From Oscillospiraceae bacterium (GTDB taxonomy: Bacteria; Bacillota; Clostridia; Oscillospirales; Acutalibacteraceae), in the NCBI GenBank assembly GCA_003538135.1, contig DPOR01000013.1, positions 489,927 through 553,926 of the forward strand: DNA of 64,000 nucleotides, written 5' to 3'. The translations under genes and the position numbers were made by a program. The first letter of the stretch is position 1. Each line of letters begins with the position of its first letter. The notes beneath the pieces are model-generated. The model saw only the letters and a list, made by a program, of their open reading frames with translations. It searched no databases and had not been told where the DNA came from. Shown piece by piece: positions 42,024 through 49,777 of the stretch.

Positions 42024-42757
42024 TATTTGTCCTCCTCTGTCTCTGCGGCCTCGGCAGCCTCTGCGTCGCCCTGCTCGCCCTGTCTGCCCTCGATGACAGC
42101 GTCTGCCATTGCGGCGGAGATAAGACGGACAGCGCGGATAGCGTCGTCGTTGCCGGGGATAACATAGTCTACTTCATCGGGATCGCAGTTTGTGTCGACG
42201 ATAGCGATGATCGGAATACCGAGCTTGTGAGCCTCGAGAACAGCGATCTTCTCCTTGCGGGGATCGACTATAAACATAGCGGCGGGCTGCTTCTTCATCT
42301 TGGAGATACCGCCCATGAACTTCTCAAGCTTCTCTATCTCGAGCTGGAGCTTGATAACTTCCTTCTTGGGAAGCATATCGAAGGTTCCGTCAGCCTCCAT
42401 GGCCTTGAGCTGCTCAAGTCTCTTTATACGGCGCTGAATGGTGTTGAAGTTGGTGAGCATACCGCCGAGCCAACGAGCGTTGACATAAGGCATACCGCAG
42501 CGCTCTGCCTCCTCGCGGATAGAATCCTGAGCCTGCTTCTTCGTGCCGACGAAAAGGATCTCCTTGCCGTCTGCGGCGATGTCGCGAACTGCCATGTAGG
42601 CATCCTCAAGCTTCTTGACCGTCTTCTGAAGGTCGATGATGTAAATACCGTTGCGCTCCGTGAAAATATAGGGAGCCATTTTGGGGTTCCATCTTCTGGT
42701 CTGATGACCGAAGTGCACACCTGCTTCAAGCAGCTGCTTCATTGATACTACTGACAT
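42023..42757 (-). CDS. rpsB: Small subunit ribosomal protein S2
   Basis: A 244-residue S2: LLEAGVHFGHQTRRWNPKMAPYIF, LFVGTKKQAQD, ARWLGGMLTNFNTI and PDEVDYVIPGNDDAIRAVRL, with an acidic alanine-rich tail (GDAEAAEAAETEED). ATG 42757 follows AAAGGAGG; the open frame upstream belongs to the leader. Cotranscribed with tsf, the standard arrangement. Confidence 0.97.
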   Translation of the reverse strand: MSVVSMKQLLEAGVHFGHQTRRWNPKMAPYIFTERNGIYIIDLQKTVKKLEDAYMAVRDIAADGKEILFVGTKKQAQDSIREEAERCGMPYVNARWLGGMLTNFNTIQRRIKRLEQLKAMEADGTFDMLPKKEVIKLQLEIEKLEKFMGGISKMKKQPAAMFIVDPRKEKIAVLEAHKLGIPIIAIVDTNCDPDEVDYVIPGNDDAIRAVRLISAAMADAVIEGRQGEQGDAEAAEAAETEEDK

Positions 42758-42857
42758 TTGTTTTTCCTCCTTTGGTTTTTCCTCCGCGAAACAGGGCGGC
42801 CGCAACGGTGAAAATTCACCGCACCGGGCGGCATCCTAAAGCTTCGCGTGCGTAATG
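42758..42857 (-). promoter_or_regulatory. Structured rpsB leader, possible S2 autoregulatory site
   Basis: The ~100-nt leader can form a hairpin around CGGTGAA / TTCACCG inside a longer G/C-rich pairing (GCCGCCCGG with CGGCCGC). rpsB operons are often autoregulated by S2 through their leaders; I infer this from position only and recognise no published consensus. Confidence 0.35.
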
Positions 42858-42864
42858 CTCGGAT

Positions 42865-42893
42865 ATTATATCACAGCGAGCGATAAAAATCAA
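42865..42893 (-). promoter_or_regulatory. Promoter of rpsB-tsf
   Basis: Minus strand TTGATT (42893-42888), 17 bp, TATAAT (42870-42865). Its -35 ends 9 bp from the stop of the upstream ECF gene. Confidence 0.85.
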
Positions 42894-42901
42894 GAGTTTT
42901 T

Positions 42902-43483
42902 TTATTGCTTTGAGCTTTTATCGGCAGGTTCTTCCCGCTCTTTTCTGCTGCTTCCGGCGGCTTTTACAAGCGCCCTGTTATAGAGCTTGTAAACTCCGCA
43001 CTTCCAGCACAGGAGCATACCGGCTACCGCGCCGACCGCAGCCTGAAGGAACTGGAAGGGCAGCTTCATAAGGGCATATTCCGGGGTGCTGTAAATAAAC
43101 GCTCTGCCGAGAGAATAGCCGACGACCATGATAACGGCGCCTATCGAGACGCCTATTCCGCTCGCGAGCACGGGATGCTTCTTGAGAACATAATGCGAAA
43201 AAACGGAGATGATAATCGCCTGGAGTCCGTGCGTCACCAGCGAGACGAACATCGGCGCCGGATAGAACAGCAGGTCGCCCAAAAATGCGCCGACTCCGCC
43301 GACTATGAATGCCGCGACGGGATCGAGTATTATCGCCGCGGTGCAGATGATTATATCGTTGAGATACAGATGTCCGCCCGGTACGGGAACGCCGAACGAG
43401 CTCATGGCGACGTTGAGCGCCATGAACATTGCCGTCAGGCACACCCACAGGGTGGTTCTTTTTGTGCTGCTTTTTGCTTTCAT
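42902..43483 (-). CDS. ECF transporter substrate-binding (S) component
   Basis: A 193-residue membrane protein with about six helices. The TTLWVCLTAMFMALNVAMSSFGVPVPGGHLYLNDI opening and the following GGVGAFLGDLLFYPAPMFVSLVTHGLQA are typical of vitamin S-components that plug into a shared EcfAAT module. A long polar C-terminal tail follows. It is divergent from a PLP-binding MocR regulator, which suggests a vitamin B6 compound as substrate (inference). AAGGAGG precedes the ATG. Transcripts may run into rpsB, as no terminator lies between. Confidence 0.85.
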   Translation of the reverse strand: MKAKSSTKRTTLWVCLTAMFMALNVAMSSFGVPVPGGHLYLNDIIICTAAIILDPVAAFIVGGVGAFLGDLLFYPAPMFVSLVTHGLQAIIISVFSHYVLKKHPVLASGIGVSIGAVIMVVGYSLGRAFIYSTPEYALMKLPFQFLQAAVGAVAGMLLCWKCGVYKLYNRALVKAAGSSRKEREEPADKSSKQ

Positions 43484-43574
43484 TTTGATATCCTCCTTGA
43501 TTTTCTGTCAGGGATATTATACAATAGCACTGATAATATAAAATAGTCAGAAACGGAGAAAATAATATAACCAG

Positions 43575-44663
43575 ATGAAATACACGGTTGATATGAACGA
43601 CCGCCCGGTCTATTTGCAGATTTACAGGCTGCTTCGGGCGGATATAGTCGGCGGGGCATTCGCTTACGGGAGCAGGCTTCCGTCAAAGCGTCTGCTCGCA
43701 GAGGAGCTCGGGGTGAGCACGGTAACGACGGAGCACGCATATGACCTGCTGTGCGAGGAGGGCTATGCTCAGGCGCGCGAGCGCAGCGGATATTTTGTGA
43801 TATTCAAGCGGTCGGACGGCTTTGCCGCGTCGGGCGGAAAATCCTCCGAGCCGGCGCAGGAAAAGCACCTCGGGCACAGCAAGCCCGTTTTTCCCGTATC
43901 ACTGCTCAGCAGGACTATGCGAAAGGTTATCGCGGACAGGGCGGACGAGATACTCGAACGCTCGCCGCACAAGGGGCTCATGGAGCTGCGCGATGCACTG
44001 CGGCAATATTTAGCGAGAAACCGAGGAATAAACATTGACGCGGAGCAGATAGTGGTCGGCTCGGGCGCGGAGTATCTTTGCGGGCTGATAGTCGATCTGC
44101 TCGGCAGAGAGAAAACTTATGCCATAGAGTCGCCGTCATATGAAAAAATCGAGCAGGTATACAGGGCGGCGGGAGTAAAATACGAGCTTCTCCCCCTCTC
44201 CGACGACGGCATAGACGGCGCGGCGCTCAGCGGCAGCGGTGCGGATATACTGCATACGACTCCGTATCGAAGCTTTCCGACGGGCGTTACGGCATCCGCC
44301 TCGAAACGGTACGAATATATCTGCTGGGCCGAAAAAGGCGGCAGGTTTATTGTCGAATCGGACTACGACTCGGAATTTTCCGTCTCACAAAAGCCCGCGG
44401 ACACGCTTTTTGCTCTGTCCGAGCAGGACAATGTTATATATCTGAACACGTTTTCAAAGACGATATCGCCCTCAATGCGCGTGGGATATATGGTTCTGCC
44501 AAAGAGACTTGTCAAAACATTTGAAGAGAGGCTCGGCTTCTACTCCTGCACCGTGCCGACATTCGAACAGCTGGTGCTGACCGAGCTTCTCAACAGCGGC
44601 GACTTCGAGCGGCACATAAACAGAGTCAGGCGAGCAAAGCGCAGGGAGCTCAGCAAGACATAA
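43575..44663 (+). CDS. MocR/PdxR-type GntR regulator with aminotransferase domain, C-terminally short
   Basis: A 362-residue chimera: GntR winged helix (PVYLQIYRLLRADIVGG, LPSKRLLAEELGVSTVTTEHAYDLL) and a class I aminotransferase-like domain with the PLP lysine in NTFSKTISPSMRVGYMVLP. MocR proteins use PLP as ligand and usually run to about 450-480 residues. This one stops at INRVRRAKRRELSKT, where others continue with the C-terminal small domain, so about 90-100 residues are missing. A terminator follows at once, so it looks like a stable truncation rather than a local frameshift. Likely regulator of the divergent ECF S-component. Confidence 0.85.
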   Translation: MKYTVDMNDRPVYLQIYRLLRADIVGGAFAYGSRLPSKRLLAEELGVSTVTTEHAYDLLCEEGYAQARERSGYFVIFKRSDGFAASGGKSSEPAQEKHLGHSKPVFPVSLLSRTMRKVIADRADEILERSPHKGLMELRDALRQYLARNRGINIDAEQIVVGSGAEYLCGLIVDLLGREKTYAIESPSYEKIEQVYRAAGVKYELLPLSDDGIDGAALSGSGADILHTTPYRSFPTGVTASASKRYEYICWAEKGGRFIVESDYDSEFSVSQKPADTLFALSEQDNVIYLNTFSKTISPSMRVGYMVLPKRLVKTFEERLGFYSCTVPTFEQLVLTELLNSGDFERHINRVRRAKRRELSKT

Positions 44664-44667
44664 AAAG

Positions 44668-44700
44668 CGGCGGAAAGGACTATCCCCTTCCGCCGTTTTT
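44668..44700. terminator. Bidirectional terminator between mocR and the P-type ATPase
   Basis: CGGCGGAAAGG pairs with CCTTCCGCCG (one bulge), followed by TTTTT on plus; A-rich flank gives T-run on minus. Confidence 0.85.
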
Positions 44701-44709
44701 GTCGGTCTG

Positions 44710-46587
44710 TTATTTTTTTATTTTAAGCATCGCTCGCATGGCGTTGAGCACGGCGAGGATAAGCACTCCGACATCGCCGAAAACCGCTATCCACATATCC
44801 GCTATACCGAACGCGCTGAGAACAAGGATAATAACCTTGAGCGCCAAAGCTATCCAGATGTTCTCGTTGACTATGCGCATGGTCTTTCTCGCTATTTTTA
44901 TAGCCGTTGGGAGCTTCGAAATTTTGTCGTCCATGAGGACGATATCAGCGGATTCTATAGCGGCGTCGCTGCCCATAGCGCCCATGGCGATACCGACGTC
45001 GGCTCTCGTGAGCACGGGCGCATCGTTTATGCCGTCGCCGACGAACGCAACTTTATTGCCCTCTCCGAGCAGCTCTTCAACCCGCTCGACCTTCTGCGAC
45101 GGGAGCAGTTTTGCATGGACCGCGCTGAGTCCGAGCTGCTCGCCGACTGCCTGAGCCACGCGCTCATTGTCGCCCGTCAGCATAACGGTATTCTTTATAC
45201 CGAGCTCCTTGAGCTTCGCTATCGCGGATGCCGAATCGGGCTTGAGCTCATCGTTGATAACTATATGACCGAGATACTGCGAGTCCTCGCTGATATGGAT
45301 AACGGTGCCCGCCATATGGCAATCGTGCCACTCGGCGCCCGCCATATCCATGAGCTTGCCGTTGCCGACAAAGTAGGTCTTGCCGTCAATAACGGCCTCG
45401 AGTCCCATGCCCGCGTGCTCGGTTATCTTGCCTATGCGGCTCTTGTCTATATGACCCTTATGCGCCGCTACTATCGACTCGCCGACGGGATGAGTCGAAT
45501 AGCTTTCCGCGGCGGCGGCAACATCAAGAAGATGCGCTTCGGTAATATTGTTCGGATGAATCGCGTTGACGGCGAAGGTTCCCTTGGTCAGCGTTCCGGT
45601 CTTGTCGAATACGACCGTATCTATCTTAGAGAGCGTCTCCATATAATTAGCGCCCTTTATAAGTATGCCTTCACGCGAGGCTCCTCCTATACCGCCGAAG
45701 AATGACAGCGGAACGGACACGACCAGCGCGCACGGGCACGATACGACAAGGAAGGTAAGCGCACGCTCTATCCATATGCTCCAAAGGCTCCAGGTGCTCT
45801 GAGTTCCCATGAGCATGGTGACAAGCGGCGGCAAAACAGCCAGCACGACTGCGCCTATGACGACGCAGGGAGTGTACCAGCGCGAGAAGCGGGTAATAAA
45901 GTTCTCGGCTCTCGCCTTTTTCTCCGAGGAGTTTTCGACGAGCTCGAGGATTTTGGCAACCGTGCTCTCCTCGAAACGGCTCTGGGTCTTAACACGGATA
46001 ACGCCCGAAAGATTGATGGTTCCGCTCGTTACCCTGTCGCCCACGGTTTTGTCGGCGGGCAGGCTTTCACCCGTCAGGGCGGCGGTGTTCACGGAGGTCG
46101 AACCGTCGATTATTTCACCGTCAAGCGGTATTTTCTCGCCGGGCTTTATAACTATCGTTTCGCCGAGCTCAACTTCTTCCGGCGACACGGTCTCCTCCTT
46201 GCCGTCGCGCACAACTACGGCATAGTCGGGGCGGATATCCATGAGCGCGGATATCGACTTGCGGCTCCTGCCCACGGCGATGCTCTGAAACAGCTCGCCT
46301 ATCTGATAGAATATCATAACAGCCGAGGCCTCGCGGTAATCGCCTATGCCGAACGCGCCGACAGTTGCGAGCGCCATAAGAAAGTGCTCGTCGAACACCT
46401 GTCCGTGAGCGATATTGCGTATAGCGTCCCACAGCACATCGTAGCCTATCACGAGATAGGGCGCAATGTAGAGCAGCAACGCTTCCCAACCCTCGAAGCC
46501 TAAAATTTCATCCACTGCCCAGGCGACACCGGTCAGCACGACCGATACTATTATTCTTGCCAGCGTTTTCTTCTGCTTTCCCGTCAT
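44710..46587 (-). CDS. Heavy-metal P1B-type ATPase (Zn/Cd/Pb class)
   Basis: A 625-residue export ATPase with eight membrane helices. Transport motif SCPCALVVSVPLSFFGG in helix 6, phosphorylation site VFDKTGTLTKG, actuator TALTGESLPADK, HP motif SYSTHPVGES, hinge MLTGDNERVAQ and VGDGINDAPVL. The CPC helix with a downstream lysine/aspartate pair (ALALKVI, FGDVGVLIL) fits the Zn/Cd/Pb group. It has no N-terminal metal-binding domain; that domain is supplied as the separate HMA protein encoded just upstream. ATG 46587 is preceded by GAGGGG. Confidence 0.93.
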   Translation of the reverse strand: MTGKQKKTLARIIVSVVLTGVAWAVDEILGFEGWEALLLYIAPYLVIGYDVLWDAIRNIAHGQVFDEHFLMALATVGAFGIGDYREASAVMIFYQIGELFQSIAVGRSRKSISALMDIRPDYAVVVRDGKEETVSPEEVELGETIVIKPGEKIPLDGEIIDGSTSVNTAALTGESLPADKTVGDRVTSGTINLSGVIRVKTQSRFEESTVAKILELVENSSEKKARAENFITRFSRWYTPCVVIGAVVLAVLPPLVTMLMGTQSTWSLWSIWIERALTFLVVSCPCALVVSVPLSFFGGIGGASREGILIKGANYMETLSKIDTVVFDKTGTLTKGTFAVNAIHPNNITEAHLLDVAAAAESYSTHPVGESIVAAHKGHIDKSRIGKITEHAGMGLEAVIDGKTYFVGNGKLMDMAGAEWHDCHMAGTVIHISEDSQYLGHIVINDELKPDSASAIAKLKELGIKNTVMLTGDNERVAQAVGEQLGLSAVHAKLLPSQKVERVEELLGEGNKVAFVGDGINDAPVLTRADVGIAMGAMGSDAAIESADIVLMDDKISKLPTAIKIARKTMRIVNENIWIALALKVIILVLSAFGIADMWIAVFGDVGVLILAVLNAMRAMLKIKK

Positions 46588-46601
46588 TGGGAACACCCCT
46601 C

Positions 46602-46823
46602 TTACTTAAGAATTATTTTGCAATCGGGTTCAACTTTCTTTGCGGTCTTGACTACCTTTTTGAGCACCTCGTCAAAGTCGCCGTCCGCGGCCTCGAGGGT
46701 CAGCTTCTGAGTGAAGAAGTTGACGCTCACGTGTTCAACGCCGTCCACCTTGGCGAGAGCCGCCTCCATCTTCGCCGCGCAGTTCGCGCAGTCAAGGTCC
46801 TCAAGCTTAAATATCTTCTTCAT
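46602..46823 (-). CDS. Stand-alone HMA metal-binding protein
   Basis: A 73-residue ferredoxin-fold HMA domain: FKLEDLDCANCAAKMEAALAKVDGVEHVSVNFFTQKLTLE. It has the family CxxC (DCANC). It probably hands metal to the ATPase 14 bp downstream, which lacks its own HMA domain. The gene begins 17 bp inside the end of the regulator gene. AAAGGA lies about 10 bases before ATG 46823. Confidence 0.9.
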   Translation of the reverse strand: MKKIFKLEDLDCANCAAKMEAALAKVDGVEHVSVNFFTQKLTLEAADGDFDEVLKKVVKTAKKVEPDCKIILK

Positions 46824-47166
46824 TGTTCTCGGTCCTTTCTTCAATAAGATGTTCAAAACCTTTGGATATAATCGTTCTGACATGGTCGTCGGAAAGAAAA
46901 TAATAAATCGTTTTGCCCTCGCGGCGGTTTGCGACAAGGTTCGCGTCCTTGAGGATTTTCAGCTGATGCGATATTGCCGACTGCGTCATACCGAGCAGCT
47001 CTGCAATGGCGCAGACGCACATCTCCGACTCAAAGAGCGAAAACAGGATTTTAACGCGGGTCGTGTCGCCGAAGAGCCTGAACAGGTCGGACAGGTCGCA
47101 GAGCAGCTCGTCCGTCGGCAGCTCGTGTCTGACCATATCGAGCATCTTTTCGTGGTTATGTTCCAT
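46807..47166 (-). CDS. ArsR/SmtB-family metal-responsive repressor
   Basis: A 119-residue winged-helix protein of the CadC/SmtB class. The alpha-3 metal site is MCVCAIAELLG (ELCVCD-type), then the recognition helix TQSAISHQLKILKDANLV and wing REGKTIYYFL. An N-terminal HNHEKMLDMVRHEL adds histidines as in Zn/Cd sensors, and the C-terminal helix has D and H residues (SDDHVRTII) that could form the alpha-5 site. First gene of the efflux operon; GGAGG lies 8 bases before the ATG. Expected to bind the repeat array at 47197-47252. Confidence 0.93.
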   Translation of the reverse strand: MEHNHEKMLDMVRHELPTDELLCDLSDLFRLFGDTTRVKILFSLFESEMCVCAIAELLGMTQSAISHQLKILKDANLVANRREGKTIYYFLSDDHVRTIISKGFEHLIEERTENNEEDI

Positions 47167-47196
47167 GTTTTTGTCCTCCGTTCATTTGAGCAGCAA

Positions 47197-47262
47197 TTCA
47201 TATGTTTGTTCGTTCATATGTCTTACTATTCATATGATAGCTCATTCATATATTATTGTCAA
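47197..47262 (-). promoter_or_regulatory. Promoter with four 16-bp-spaced operator repeats
   Basis: TTCATATG at 47197, 47213 and 47229 and TTCATATA at 47245: four copies starting exactly 16 bp apart. The promoter on the minus strand is TTGACA (47262-47257), 17 bp, TATCAT (47239-47234). The fourth copy lies in the spacer, the third covers the -10, and the first two cover the early transcribed region. CATATG is itself palindromic. Probably bound by the ArsR-type repressor. Confidence 0.8.
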
Positions 47263-47349
47263 CAGTTTTTTCAAAAAATTTTGCGGAAAAGCTCGAAAAA
47301 TTCAAACGCCCCGTGCAACTGGGCACGGAGCGCAAACAAAAGGCAATAT

Positions 47350-47814
47350 TCAGTCTTTTTTGCCTTCAATCAGACTGTTTTTGAAGTCGTCGCCGATAAC
47401 GGCGAGGTTATCAATATGCATTTTACCGTTTTTAAACTTCAGGGTGAGCGAATCGGAATTGCGGGTCATTCGGACATAGTCGGAGGCGTTGAACCGCTTC
47501 TCCCTGCCGAACATCGTCGAATAGACATACTCCCCGTCCCCGACGGACACGACCTTCTGATTGAGGCAGCAGAGCATGGCGGCGCAGCCGAACAGCATAC
47601 AGAGCAAGTCGGGAATCGCAAAGAAGAATCTCCCGACAGCGAGCATGGCAACGCCGACCCCTGCGCCGAAAATATAGACGACCAGCCCCAAAAAGAAGAG
47701 CCACCTCGGAATATACACGACGCAGTCGGAGTTTTTGGGCTCGCGGGCAATACGCACCGTAAAATACACAAGCAGAGCCGCCGAAACAACAGCGGCGATA
47801 ACAGCATACATCAT
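47350..47814 (-). CDS. Membrane protein with C-terminal soluble domain, unrecognised
   Basis: A 154-residue protein with three hydrophobic segments (about 3-20, 35-55 and 58-78) followed by a compact beta-rich domain. Its phrases VVSVGDGEYVYSTMFGREKRF and DSLTLKFKNGKMHID resemble small bacterial PH-like membrane proteins. No family assigned. ATG 47814 (double ATG) with AAGGAG upstream. It is 11 bp downstream of the next small membrane protein gene and shares its promoter. The gap to arsR (47263-47349) holds nothing else recognised. Confidence 0.7.
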   Translation of the reverse strand: MMYAVIAAVVSAALLVYFTVRIAREPKNSDCVVYIPRWLFFLGLVVYIFGAGVGVAMLAVGRFFFAIPDLLCMLFGCAAMLCCLNQKVVSVGDGEYVYSTMFGREKRFNASDYVRMTRNSDSLTLKFKNGKMHIDNLAVIGDDFKNSLIEGKKD

Positions 47815-47825
47815 TCCGCCACTCC

Positions 47826-48128
47826 TTAGAAGACATTGAGGTTTTTGAGCACAAATACCATTGACACGACCCAAGCGGCATCGACCGCATACGAAATGAG
47901 CGTCAACGGCTTAGAGGACTGCACGCCCACGGCAACACCGACGATACGAAACGCGAAAAAGACAATTATCGCAACGGCGCTCGCAATGAGAACGCCGAGC
48001 ATGACGGGCGAGCTGACCGAATCGGGCTTCGCGGCATCGATTATCTGAACAATAAAGAACGCAGCTGCGCAGACTATGTCGACAATCGCAGATATGTTTG
48101 TTATTTTAGGCAGAACTTTGTTTTTCAT
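47826..48128 (-). CDS. Small membrane protein, unrecognised
   Basis: A 100-residue protein with three hydrophobic segments (about 12-30, 42-66 and 78-97). No family recognised. The nearest ribosome-binding site, AAAGGAG, is 25 bases before the ATG, but a six-base-pair hairpin with a UUCG loop lies between them. No alternative in-frame start is closer. Promoter at 48178-48206. Confidence 0.7.
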   Translation of the reverse strand: MKNKVLPKITNISAIVDIVCAAAFFIVQIIDAAKPDSVSSPVMLGVLIASAVAIIVFFAFRIVGVAVGVQSSKPLTLISYAVDAAWVVSMVFVLKNLNVF

Positions 48129-48133
48129 ATTCC

Positions 48134-48160
48134 CGAGACCGAAGTCTCGCTCACTCCTTT
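48134..48160 (-). promoter_or_regulatory. Ribosome-binding site bridged by a UUCG hairpin
   Basis: On the minus strand AAAGGAG, four bases, then CGAGAC-TTCG-GTCTCG (a 6-bp stem closed by the very stable C(UUCG)G tetraloop), then five bases and the ATG. Folding the hairpin leaves an effective spacing of 9 bases. Confidence 0.65.
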
Positions 48161-48177
48161 GAATCGGTTATATGAGA

Positions 48178-48206
48178 ATTTTATCATACAAATGCGATTT
48201 AATCAA
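48178..48206 (-). promoter_or_regulatory. Promoter of the small membrane protein pair
   Basis: Minus strand TTGATT (48206-48201), 17 bp, TAAAAT (48183-48178). Confidence 0.75.
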
Positions 48207-48258
48207 CAGCGGGCAGAAAAAAGCGGCGGAATTTACCGCCGCGCATGATTAGCATACA

Positions 48259-49254
48259 TTAATTATATTTAACTATATTCGCCTGTATCGGCTCTCCCCT
48301 ACTAAACGAGGTAGCGTTTTCAAACGTGGTCTCACTTATCGACTCAAGCGCCTCGCGGGTCAAAAAGCCCTGGTGCGAGGTGATTATAACATTAGGAAAA
48401 GACAGAAGGCGAGCCGTGACGGAGGTTTCGAGAATATCGTCCTCGCGGTTTTCAAAGACATTGTGCGTCTCCTCCTCATACACATCGAGCCCGACGCCCA
48501 TAAATTTATGCTGCCTTATACCTTTTATAAGATCGGGCGTGCTTATCAGCGCGCCGCGCGAGGTGTTAACAAGGATAACGCCGTCCTTCATCCGCTCTAT
48601 CGCGTTGATATTTATCATATGATAGGTCTCCTCGGTCAGCGGGCAATGGAGGGATATCAGATCGCTTTCGCTGAGAAGTTCATCGAGTTCGACATATCGA
48701 ACGAAGTCGAGCGAGGGGTTCCGATACTTATCATAGGCGATAACATTCATCCCTAGCCCGCGGCAGGCTCGCGCGAACGATGCGCCTATCTTTCCCATGC
48801 CGACGACTCCCGCCGTCTTGCCGCAGAAGGTGACTCCCGTAAGACCCATGAGGCTGAAATTATTTTCGCGCACTTTTATATAAGCCTTGTGTATGCGGCG
48901 GTTGACGGCGAACGCGAGCGCGAGGGCATGCTCGGCTATTGCTTCCGGTGAATATCCCGGCACACGCATAACGGAGATGTCGTGCTCCTGCGCCGCCGGA
49001 AGATCGACATTGTTATATCCGGCGCAGCGCATGAGAATGAGCCTGACCCCGTTCTCGGCGAGGATATCCACCACCCGCCTGCCGACATCGGACGCGACGA
49101 ACAGGCACACGGCGTCATAGCCTTTCGAGAGCGGCGCGGTGCGGTAAGAGATATCCGTCTTGAGATAGTCTATTTCAATGTCGGGATATTTGCCCGCAAG
49201 CTTCTCGAACGCCTCGCGGTCATACGGCTTTGTATCATAAAAAAGTATTTTCAT
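48259..49254 (-). CDS. D-isomer 2-hydroxyacid dehydrogenase, D-lactate dehydrogenase type
   Basis: A 331-residue NAD-dependent enzyme. The substrate domain has LMRCAGYNNVDL, the nucleotide fold GKTAGVVGMGKIGASFA, and the catalytic residues lie in VNTSRGALI (Arg), YEEETHNVFENREDD (Glu region) and VIITSHQGFLTREAL (His). The overall pattern fits D-lactate dehydrogenase, reducing pyruvate to D-lactate during fermentation. ATG 49254 follows GGAGG; the frame extends upstream without similarity. Monocistronic. Confidence 0.9.
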   Translation of the reverse strand: MKILFYDTKPYDREAFEKLAGKYPDIEIDYLKTDISYRTAPLSKGYDAVCLFVASDVGRRVVDILAENGVRLILMRCAGYNNVDLPAAQEHDISVMRVPGYSPEAIAEHALALAFAVNRRIHKAYIKVRENNFSLMGLTGVTFCGKTAGVVGMGKIGASFARACRGLGMNVIAYDKYRNPSLDFVRYVELDELLSESDLISLHCPLTEETYHMININAIERMKDGVILVNTSRGALISTPDLIKGIRQHKFMGVGLDVYEEETHNVFENREDDILETSVTARLLSFPNVIITSHQGFLTREALESISETTFENATSFSRGEPIQANIVKYN

Positions 49255-49375
49255 AGAATGCGCCTCCGGCGGTTTTCTCTGAATAGTATCCGCCGCAAAG
49301 AAATGAATATTCGGGCTAAATGAGCACAATTTATCATAAAGAGTGAAAACAAAGGGAAGAAAACGCAAAAAAGGC

Positions 49376-49404
49376 TTGACTTTTTCGAGCAAATATTATA
49401 TGAT
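49376..49404 (+). promoter_or_regulatory. Promoter of tRNA-Lys
   Basis: TTGACT (49376-49381), 17 bp, TATGAT (49399-49404). Confidence 0.75.
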
Positions 49405-49451
49405 AATCAAGCTGATTTGCGGATACAGCTTCCGCACAGCGAAAAGGATAT

Positions 49452-49527
49452 GATCCATTAGCTCAGTCGGTAGAGCACTTGACTTTTAATCAAGGTGTCC
49501 GGAGTTCGAATCTCCGATGGATCACCA
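49452..49527 (+). tRNA. tRNA-Lys (anticodon TTT)
   Basis: Full cloverleaf: acceptor GATCCAT / ATGGATC, D arm GCTC...GAGC, anticodon arm CTTGA-CTTTTAA-TCAAG, T arm CGGAG-TTCGAAT-CTCCG. The discriminator is A and the CCA end is encoded. Own promoter and terminator. Confidence 0.97.
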
Positions 49528-49535
49528 AAAGAGAA

Positions 49536-49576
49536 GTCTTGAAGTCGTTGTGTATCAACGGTTTCAAGGCTTTTTT
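49536..49576 (+). terminator. Terminator of tRNA-Lys
   Basis: Long hairpin: GTCTTGAA pairs with TTCAAGGC (one G-U) and CGTTG with CAACG, loop TGTAT, tail TTTTTT. Confidence 0.9.
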
Positions 49577-49626
49577 CATTTCTATTTCAATGCACCCGAT
49601 TCAGTCTCGCATCTATTGTAAACCTA

Positions 49627-49777
49627 CAGGCGCTTTGTTGCATTTTCAAATTGCTTGACACTTGAATCGGAATCGCGTATACTGCGTATATAGCCATCGG
49701 TGCGAAGCAGCCGCTTGGGCAATTGTAGCCCAACTCGCTGGAGTAAGCCGGTGGCTTTTTTTGCATTCATACAGTAT
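49627..49777. repeat. Direct repeat A (151 bp) carrying a small-RNA gene
   Basis: Matches repeat B at 51341-51494. Shared from CAGGCGCTTTGTTGC through promoter, RNA core and terminator to ACAGTAT. Differences are concentrated in two short blocks of the RNA, plus a 3-base deletion here (lacks TTG after CAAATT). Both copies are in the same orientation and lie exactly at the broken ends of phage-type genes. Confidence 0.9.

Noticed and set aside
47197..47252. Regular 16-bp repeats considered as a CRISPR-like array
   Set aside because: Units are only 8 bp with 8-bp gaps and sit on a promoter next to an ArsR gene; an operator array explains them.
49500..49527. tRNA-Lys 3' end as a used integration site
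   Set aside because: I looked for a second copy of the T-arm to CCA segment downstream and found none in the window, so no att duplication can be shown, although the position is suggestive.
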